Below are positions 56,901 through 64,000 of a stretch of DNA of 64,000 bases, piece by piece; within the stretch, counting starts at the first letter, position 1, and every line of letters starts with the position of its first letter. Location: assembly GCF_023278565.1 (NCBI RefSeq), contig NC_064677.1:7688001-7752000 (forward strand), written 5' to 3'. This DNA comes from Colletotrichum lupini. Its lineage: Eukaryota > Ascomycota > Sordariomycetes > Glomerellales > Glomerellaceae. Below the pieces are notes generated by a model, which saw only the letters and a list, made by a program, of their open reading frames with translations, was not told the DNA's origin and searched no databases. The position numbers were made by a program, and so were the translations under genes.

Positions 56901-59900
56901 TGATCAAGGTCCACGACCGAGCCAACGTCAAAATTGACATCTCATCGATGTGGACATATGCCTTTGACCATGTCGCTCATTCGTACTTTACTGGCCGGCT
57001 CCGTCTTCGATGAGCCATGCCTGCGTTGATCAACCTGTCTAGTCTACCCCAGAGCGGCGGGAAGGCAAACAAGCACGACAGGGGGTGAGATGTTCGGCGC
57101 ATACGGGATACGGATAGCCACAAATCGACATGGTTTACGGCGTAATCTCCAACAATCAGCTGCAATTGTTCTTTATAACTGCAGTTGTGCCTGACAAAAT
57201 CGCCATCGTCATTGTACAACACGCTTCCTGCTCTCAACCGCCAATGAGGGCCAGTGAGTGTTGCGGCAAGCTGCAGAAACATGCTCGTGGCGCATCTCTC
57301 CAGCCAAGCTCGGCTCAAACATCCCCGCGAATTCAAATTCTGTCAGATCTTCCATGGCACCATGCGAGAGAGACACGTTTGCCATGAGCAGAATATTTTA
57401 CAACACCTCAACCCCCGTGCCCCCAAGTCTTGATCATCGCGGACGTGTAGTCATTCGCTTGGGTCATCGACTGTACTAGTACGCGGAACCGATATCCGTC
57501 AGGTATTGAGGCGAAGTCTGAGGCACAAAGCAAATTTAATTACACTCTCGGCATGCAAGCATCCATAATGCAGACAAACACACACTTGCTAAACATGTCA
57601 CATCAGCTTCCCTCCGCTTGAGTCTTGACTGCTCTGGCCGTGAATCTGCTCAGTACCTACCACGGATTCCTCCATCTGCTCACTTCATGGCCTTCTCGTC
57701 TCTTGTATTCGCTGAATGGAACATCCAATCATCGAAAGTAGGCTTTGGTTCGTTAACACGCAGGCTTCTCCGATGTTTGAGCCAGATTTGCCCGCCAACT
57801 CCATCACGGGTTCCACTCTGCATTCGCCCAGTAATCGGCCGAGAGAAAGAGGAGAAGGAGGAGCAGGAGGAGAGACAGAGGCGGAGAACAAAAGCAGACC
57901 ACTCGCTCGTTCGCTTCTCTGCAGCCCACCTGCCGCCTGCGTGGCGCACCACAGATTCGCCCTTGTCGCGGCTTATGCAGGTGTCGTTTGGGCATTTGAG
58001 TGGATGAACCGGCTCGTCAATCGCCCTGCTACGCCTGGGCTTTTTCCCCCCCATTACTCGCGAGCCCGCGAAGGTGTGATGTACTTACAGTACGCAGGAT
58101 GGTGGTGGCCACGGAAGGACGCATAATGAAGGTCATTTAATTGGCTTCCCCTTAGGCCAGGTCTCCATTCGCAGGGAGGCGATGGCGATCTGCCATGATG
58201 GCGGATCACGATCATTGGATTGGCCTCACAGAGACGAAGCAGAAGGAAGAAGGTTGAAAAAGTGTCTTCATGCTGTGTAGTGTGACAGATCTAGATTCCG
58301 GAGCAGAAGCTACGCCTGGTCAATCACCACCACTGAATCTACGGGTAGTGGTCAACGTCCGAACCAGACGCAAGGCGACGCAACCTGAACAGTGGTATTT
58401 TGGAGACGATATGAACCACCATCTATGCATCTAGCAGACGGGCCGGGGATGAAACTCGACTGCATAATACCAGCCCAAGTGTGATCTGCAAGTGGGATGG
58501 TTATTGATGGTTCGATGTTGTTGGAGATGTTACTCCAAAGGCTAAGGCAAATACTCCGTGCCGCGATAAAATACGCAGTAAAACACATCACGGGAAGCGA
58601 AGTCTGTGGGCAAAATGTTCATCAGACTTGCAGTTGAAGTTACCTTGACGAACCAGGGTAAAGGCGACTAAGACTTTCTGGGTCCACTGTCTCTCTCTAC
58701 CTTATGCGACGCTGCCAGGAACAATCGGGACAATCCCGCGCCAGCATCGTGTCGTATCGTTTGACGGCTACGGACACGACGCCGAAGAGTACGGGGTGAG
58801 CGATGGAGACTTGTGGGTGATGGTGGTGCAGAATTTTTTCTTTTCTTCCATTTGCTTCGCGTTCTGGCTCGGCTCACTGCCTTCAGTCTCCGCGGTGTCC
58901 CTCCCCCCCATCTTGCTGCTGCGCCCATGTCTGGCTGGGTAAATTGCAAACTGTCAGTCAAACTACGTCGAGACCAACGACGCGGGCCATGCAAATCAAG
59001 CAAGCGAGCCGAGCTGAGCACCAACACATCGTTGCTGCAAGGTGAAGGTCTGAAGACGGGAAAATCGATAAAGGTTGGTGGTGGTTACCACACAAGACAG
59101 GGCCAGATTCATCTCGTCTGCGTCTCGTTTGGGGGACTGCGCCGCGGCCAACAAGACAAACTGCCGCTGCATCGATCGGTCAGGCGCCTTTTCGGCCCAT
59201 TGATTTGCGAATTGGGACGGTGATGGCGGTGTCGAGTGAGAGCCAAATAAGTTGATCACCAGTCTATCGCCTGCGTGTCCAAACTCTTTTTTCCCCTGCT
59301 GTTTGGTCAGCTCGATGCCCCTCCATTGTGTCGCGGGGGAGATTGATGGTCGTATTCCGGTTCCTATGGACAAATGAGATTTCCGGAACTGAGATTCCGG
59401 AACGAAGCCCAAAGGCTGGATGATAGATCCGAGGTCTGGATTGGATCGTCGTAAAAACACCATGGCGAAAAACACCATCGCGTAGTCTACTAGCGTTGAG
59501 GGACATCGAATTGGGAGATTCCTTAGGCGTGTCCGGCTCTTCGTATTTTCGGTTTCTTCGGTTGCCTCCACGGGATCTACGAGTCCGACGAGGTGATGAA
59601 TCAACATACGTATCTAGTGTGCTAGTGTTGTCCTCTATTGAGATGCACGAGAGGACCTATACCTCTCCTAGCCAAGGAGTCAATTCCTCTTGATCCCTCG
59701 CGTCGTCGTGGTGCGACGTGATAACTTATCCCACCCTTAGCCTCCTTCATCGCCTCCTGCTCCCTCGGCCTCGTATCCCGTCACCAGCGTTCCACGAGAT
59801 CTTGGAAGCTCTTTGAATTGAGCCACCCGCAGCGGGAAGCTGCCTTTGAACCGTATTTGTCCACGGGTTTGCCTACATCCATACTTTGCGTCGGTTGTTC

Positions 59901-60203
59901 GGCGTGCTACTTGAGGTGTTTGATGAAGAATATATCCTTCCTTTTTGACTAATAATGTTGATTGCATGGTTTTTGGTATCTTGTCATGGCCTGATGAGCT
60001 ACTTTGACAACGCCTCTACTCCTTTCCTATGCTTGTCGAGGCCGCCATGGCATCGTCTTCCTTCTTCGTCTGAGCACTTCCGTCCCCATCCCTGCTGTGA
60101 CGTATCTGATCGAGCAGCTATGGTGCAATGGCCAGTCGTAAGCTTTACCTGCTATGTTCATCTCCCGCTGTAATCAAGCGGCATGCGCGTATTTTCATGC
60201 TTC

Positions 60204-61828
60204 TCATGTCCACATTGACGGCACCACGCCCTTACCCTTCCGTCCGACGCCCCGCGGCTGTCCACGACCGCCGCCTCTTGGGGTCATACCGCCGCCCATC
60301 ATCTCCATGGTCTGCTCATCGGTAGGGAACTCGGTAGATCGGAAGCCTTCGCCCTCCTTGAACATGGTAGTGTACAAATTCGAGACAGATTGCGTCAGTT
60401 CGTACAAAGCCTTGGTACGATCGCTGTCCGCGTCCGATTGAATCTCGAGAGTGCCGGCTTGCTGGTCAATCTTGCCCTGGATCTTGCCGTCAACAATGAG
60501 GAAACCGAGGATGTCTTGAACTTCGGGCTCTGAGATCTTTAGTTGCTTCGCGATCCATGACAGCTTCATTCGTGTGTACGGTGCAATCAGCTTCAGGACG
60601 CCCTTCGTCCTCATGTTGCGCGTGACTTCGTCAATGTTCTCAGCGATGAATGGGTCGGCGAGAATGTCTTGGTTCTTCTGCAGGACATTTTCGTAGGCGT
60701 GGACGTCGTCACGCTGGTACGCGTCCACCAAGTCGGTCATGGCAGTGATTCGGGGATCCTGCTTGTACGGCTTGGTCTCCTGCGAGTCGAACGGGTTGAT
60801 GGTAGACTTGACAAGCATAGTCGTAAGAAGTAGGTACTTGAGCACCTGAATTCGCTGGAGCGAGCCGGCCTCATCGTAGTTGCGGAAGGATTCGAAGAAG
60901 TCCGTCTGGGCTTCGGCCCAATTCTCCTCGCTCATGTGCATCTTGCCACCGCATTCGCGAATGATGCCCATAATTTTGGGGTGAGGTACAGCGGACCGGA
61001 CCTTGAGGGCGCGCTGGTAGAGTCTCTTCAGCTGCTTGTTGTTCTTGGTCTCGGCGTGCATCTGGATCTCGAGGGCGTATATCTCCATAGAATATGTGCC
61101 CTTGCTGGGATCGTCACTGCCGTCTTCCTTCTGACAAGCCTTATGGAGGTCCCTCAGCTTCTTAGTGACCGTGTTGTAGTCCTTGCGGTCGAGGAGGAGT
61201 TTGGCCAGCTTGATGTTCGTCTTCAGCCATAGCCTCTCGTTGTTTGTGCTCTGGAAGCTCTCGAGTGTGAGCGAGTAGAACTTCTCGACGCACGCCACGG
61301 CCTTGGGGCTGTCTGATCCCTTCTCAATGTAGTCCAGCATGTTATTGATCGACTTCTCGGAGTAATTCCTTGTCACGGCCGACTTGACGTAGGTCAACAA
61401 CTCGGCATAATGTTCCGTCGCCTGGTTCCGAAATCAGTATTTCCCTTCTATTGGTAGCAGGACTTTCTTCAGGAAGTTTAGATTGGTTGTACCTTCTCAT
61501 ACTGTCCCAGCTTGAACTCGAGTTTGATGGCTTGTTTCAAGCCTTTGAAGCCCCATTCGCCCTTTTCCTCCTCTAACGGTGGTATGCCCAAGAATTCGGC
61601 AATAGCATCCTCGGGATCGGTAAGCTTAAGTTGCTTCGCATTGTAGTATTTGTTCTCGATGCCGACATCTCCGGAGTCCTCATCGTCGTCTTCCTCGTAC
61701 TCAAAGTCGTACCTGCGCCTAGTCAGTCTCGGCGGTTCCTGCTACAAAACCCATAGCTGACAGGCCCATCTGGGGGAAGCTCACTGCTCCTCATCAGACT
61801 CCTGCATGAAGTCCTCGTCGTCAGACAT
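60204..61828 (-). CDS. CSN2: COP9 signalosome subunit 2 (CSN2)
   Basis: Three exons, 61828-61785, 61712-61493 and 61421-60204, give 493 aa. Introns are 72 bp (GTGAGC..GCAG) and 71 bp (GTACAA..CCAG). The acidic N-terminus (MSDDEDFMQESDEEQYDFEY) is typical of CSN2. Helical repeats follow with strongly conserved segments such as GEWGFKGLKQAIK, SAVTRNYSEKSINNMLDYI, MEIYALEIQM, MGIIRECGGKMH and INPFDSQETKPYK. A PCI winged-helix domain covers about 300-420 (LIAPYTRMKLSWIAKQLKIS..). The C-terminal 75 residues are an Arg/Gly-rich extension (TPRGGGRGQPRG) beyond the shorter animal subunit. CSN2 is a scaffold of the COP9 signalosome, which removes NEDD8 from cullin ubiquitin ligases; in filamentous fungi it governs development and light responses. 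It starts 487 bp from divergent CWC25. Confidence 0.97.
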
Positions 61829-62315
61829 CTTGACTGCGTGAGGGGATTGTGGAGTATTCACGAGAAGGCGATCGCAAGGAGTGCGCTTTGGTGACTGGAC
61901 TGGAGAATAGCTATAGGAAAAGGTGTGGTGGAAGAATTTGTAGGTTTGTTCGTCGTTGGAAATTGAACGTGAAGGTAGCAAGGCTGATTGACAATGAGCA
62001 GGGCAGTTCCAGGCAGGTGCAGCTGTGGTGGACAATGAATGGAAGGCGGGGGGAGCTTATCGATTGGCAGACCTACTAACGGCCTCTGATTGCGCACTGG
62101 CCACATGAACGGAGGCGACTTTTGGCTTCCATGGCTTTTTTGACTCGAACCCAGCCGTGCCAGCCTTTTGACTTTCATCTGCCTAGTTTCAACCTCCATC
62201 TCTCCCAACAACCTACATCTCCAACAGATTTCCACACGACTCACTTTCCGGCTTTGCCCATTCTCTAACAATTGTCGACGAATACTCCAGTATACTCGAC
62301 TAAGCAGTCGGCAAG
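61829..62315. promoter_or_regulatory. Shared divergent promoter of CSN2 and CWC25
   Basis: The 487 bases between the two ATGs must hold both promoters and leaders. An ATTGG (inverted CCAAT) lies at 62063-62067, near the middle. The CWC25-side 150 bases are C/T/A-rich (CAACCTCCATCTCTCCCAAC), as in fungal leaders. No TATA box is obvious for either gene. Confidence 0.55.
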
Positions 62316-63608
62316 ATGGGTGGCGATCTCAACTTGAAGAAGAGTTTCCACCCTTCTCTCATCAAGAACCAGGCCAAGGTCTGGGAAGAGGAACGCAAAG
62401 CCCTCGATGAGCGCAAGAAGACACAGCAGCGCATCAACGAGCTCAAGGAAGAGCGCGAGCGCGAAGAACTCCAGAAGAAGCTCGAGGCTGCAGGGCACAC
62501 CAAACGAGTCGACCGCGTCGAGTTTCTTTACAGCGGACCTACCGATGGACAGACCGGCACGACCGAGGAGCGCGAGAGCTACCTCTTAGGCAAGCGCCGC
62601 ATCGACAATTTGCTCAAGGGAACGGAACACAAGAACTTGGAGAAGCAAGCCGGGCAGGAGAGTTTCATGGCCCTACAGACGGCCAACACCGCACGCGACA
62701 CAGCAGCCAAAGTTCGAGAAGACCCCCTGCTTGCCATCAAGCGACAGGAGCAGGCCGCCTACGAAGCCATGATGAATGATCCCATCAAGCGTCGGCAGTT
62801 ACTTGCATCCATGGGTATGGCAGACGATAAATCAAAGTCGAAAGGAAAGGAGGAGCGGCACAAGAGAAGGCACCACAGGCATCGGAATGACGACGACGAT
62901 CGGGAAAGACACCGCAAAAGGCGGCGATCTTATTCAAGGTCACGAAGCCCGCGCCGTCGGAGAGACGACCATGACGAGGCAGAGCGCTCTGAAAGGCGGC
63001 GTCGACGCAGCGATTCAGAAGACAGGCACCACCAGCGCAGACGCACTTCTAGATCCCGATCTCCTCGAAGACGCGACTCTGGCGAGAAGGACGATTACGA
63101 CAGACGCGATCGACGCGACAGGCGTGACGACCGCGAACGGCGGCGCCGAGACTCAGTGTCCGAGGACGAACGACCCGTCAGGCCACGGGAGAGATCGCCA
63201 CGAAGTCACGACAGGCGTGGCGACCGGGATGGAGAGGCTTCAGTTTCCCGGGGTCGCCGAAACAACGATAATCATCGGCAAGGGCCTGACAGACGACCTG
63301 CTGCCCGTACCAATGGATCCAGTAGCGGCAAAGAGGCCGATGACAAGGGCGCTGAGGAGGCAAGGGCTCGCAAGTTGGCGGCGATGCAGGCAGCCGCTTC
63401 AGATCTCGACACAGATCGGGAGCGCCGACTGGCTGCGCTTGAAGAACGGGAGAACGCCGCGCGACAAGCCGATGATCAGGCGAGAGAACGATCATCCAAG
63501 TTTGGAGACAGGCAATTTGTGAACGGTCTGCATCGGAAGGCCGGCAACATGAGCCTCGGGGAGAGGATGGGCCGTAGTAGGCAGGGTCTGCAGAGAGACG
63601 ATGACTGA
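62316..63608 (+). CDS. CWC25: Pre-mRNA-splicing factor CWC25
   Basis: A single-exon frame of 430 aa. The N-terminus [20 protein letters not shown] followed by [14 protein letters not shown] is the CIR/CWC25 N-terminal signature and runs into a predicted coiled coil (about 20-60, [17 protein letters not shown]). A conserved middle ([41 protein letters not shown]) also matches CWC25. Residues about 170-340 are an Arg/Asp/Ser-rich charged region (RS/RD type). The C-terminus (about 355-430) is again more ordered, ending [24 protein letters not shown]25 joins the activated spliceosome after Prp2 and is needed for the first transesterification step. A 248-codon frame overlapping in another phase is a by-product of the Arg-rich codons. 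Confidence 0.95.
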   Translation: MGGDLNLKKSFHPSLIKNQAKVWEEERKALDERKKTQQRINELKEEREREELQKKLEAAGHTKRVDRVEFLYSGPTDGQTGTTEERESYLLGKRRIDNLLKGTEHKNLEKQAGQESFMALQTANTARDTAAKVREDPLLAIKRQEQAAYEAMMNDPIKRRQLLASMGMADDKSKSKGKEERHKRRHHRHRNDDDDRERHRKRRRSYSRSRSPRRRRDDHDEAERSERRRRRSDSEDRHHQRRRTSRSRSPRRRDSGEKDDYDRRDRRDRRDDRERRRRDSVSEDERPVRPRERSPRSHDRRGDRDGEASVSRGRRNNDNHRQGPDRRPAARTNGSSSGKEADDKGAEEARARKLAAMQAAASDLDTDRERRLAALEERENAARQADDQARERSSKFGDRQFVNGLHRKAGNMSLGERMGRSRQGLQRDDD

Positions 63609-64000
63609 GGGGTGGATGCGATAGGACCGGCGAGACCTGGCCGAATCAAATTGAATACCACACAAACTACCAGCTTGCGGGGCAAACCTGAAGCGGAGGT
63701 TGAGGATTCGCGGGGCAAAGGTCGAGCGCCAAAGAGCGGGCGCCGTGCGAGCCGACAGAACGGAGCTGGGTCGCAGTAGCCATCGATCGCCTATGCATGG
63801 TCGGGCCCGGCGGGAGCGAAGTCGGGATGGGACGCTGCCGGAAGACGGAAGGGAGGGAGGACGTGCTTAAGCGTGTCCATGGATTCGGCGCAAGAAAGGG
63901 TTGAAAGCTTTAGTGCCGCCGACTGCACGTCATGGATGGATTCTAGAATGCGAGGCATGTTGCAGGCTGCACACACGGTGATGGAACGCTGTAATGGATA
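63609..64000. other. Downstream of CWC25, no supported gene
   Basis: The 392 bases to the window edge probably contain the CWC25 3' UTR. Only short minus-strand frames without domains are open. Confidence 0.5.

Larger units (their letters stand above)
52251..60203. other. Long stretch without a convincing gene (second part of a 12-kb desert)
   Basis: A sense-type pyrimidine tract at 52245-52320 on the plus strand is followed by a 79-codon ATG frame (52383-52622). The longest ATG frame is 52461-53126 (-), 221 codons, Met-rich, without a domain. A 169-codon plus frame at 53428-53937 begins with a signal-peptide-like segment. From 54000 to 60200 only overlapping domain-free frames are seen. The last bases before 60204 should hold the CSN2 3' UTR. 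Confidence 0.45.

Noticed and set aside
58996..59607. 203-codon minus-strand frame upstream of the CSN2 3' end
   Set aside because: No domain or codon bias and overlap with an opposing frame; looks like chance.
62776..63522. 248-codon frame overlapping CWC25
   Set aside because: It is a phase-shifted reading of the Arg/Asp-rich CWC25 region; the CWC25 frame has the conserved motifs.
1..64000. Transposons, CRISPR arrays, rRNA, biosynthetic cluster
   Set aside because: I looked for transposase/reverse-transcriptase motifs, long terminal repeats, regularly spaced repeats, conserved 5S or larger rRNA words and PKS/NRPS/P450-type frames and saw none. A profile search could still find decayed copies.

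Overview
The window looks like chromosomal DNA of a filamentous ascomycete, most likely a Sordariomycete. The recognisable proteins are eukaryotic and mostly typical of Pezizomycotina: a Pbs2-type osmosensing MAPKK, COP9 signalosome subunit 2, a SUR7/PalI-type tetraspanner, a GPI-anchored fasciclin protein, a PIN-like auxin efflux carrier and a mitochondrial octanoyltransferase. Introns are few, short (48-90 bp where measured, up to about 290 bp in one gene) and have GT..AG borders. No bacterial operons, ribosome-binding sites, tRNA, rRNA, CRISPR arrays or recognisable transposase/reverse transcriptase reading frames were seen. Species cannot be named from the sequence alone.

Layout. 2.5-4.0 kb (-): membrane-anchored GH16 glucanase. 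9.6-11.0 kb (-): GPI-anchored FAS1 protein. 15.1-15.9 kb (-): cluster of three small, uncertain reading frames, one with an in-frame 42-bp tandem repeat. 19.2-20.3 kb (-): RNPS1-like SR/RRM splicing factor. 21.1-22.9 kb (-): auxin efflux carrier family transporter. 26.6-26.9 kb (+): short acidic Q-containing protein with a probable 3'-UTR intron. 33.8-35.8 kb (+): Pbs2 MAPKK. 37.2-38.1 kb (-): SUR7/PalI family protein. 41.3-42.3 kb (+): LipB octanoyltransferase. 44.3-48.1 kb (-): otubain deubiquitinase carrying a very long low-complexity N-terminus. 48.1-60.2 kb: about 12 kb without a convincing gene. 60.2-61.8 kb (-): CSN2. 62.3-63.6 kb (+): CWC25, divergent from CSN2.

There is no gene cluster or pathway island here. 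The genes are ordinary housekeeping, signalling and cell-surface genes, with loose themes: splicing (RNPS1-like, CWC25), ubiquitin/NEDD8 control (otubain, CSN2) and cell surface/stress (GH16, FAS1, SUR7, Pbs2). More than two thirds of the window is intergenic. That DNA carries short dispersed motifs (TATCCGTAC-type palindromes and AGGTAGGTA-type repeats), long G/C homopolymers and microsatellites.

Exon borders were placed by hand from splice consensus plus reading-frame continuity. Several long open frames start at TTG/GTG; for this eukaryote I used the first in-frame ATG. I did not find strong evidence for an undescribed multi-gene system. The best leads are the otubain N-terminal domain, the frame-preserving introns in two genes, the small acidic gene with a 3'-UTR intron, the 15-kb small-ORF cluster and the motif-rich desert.
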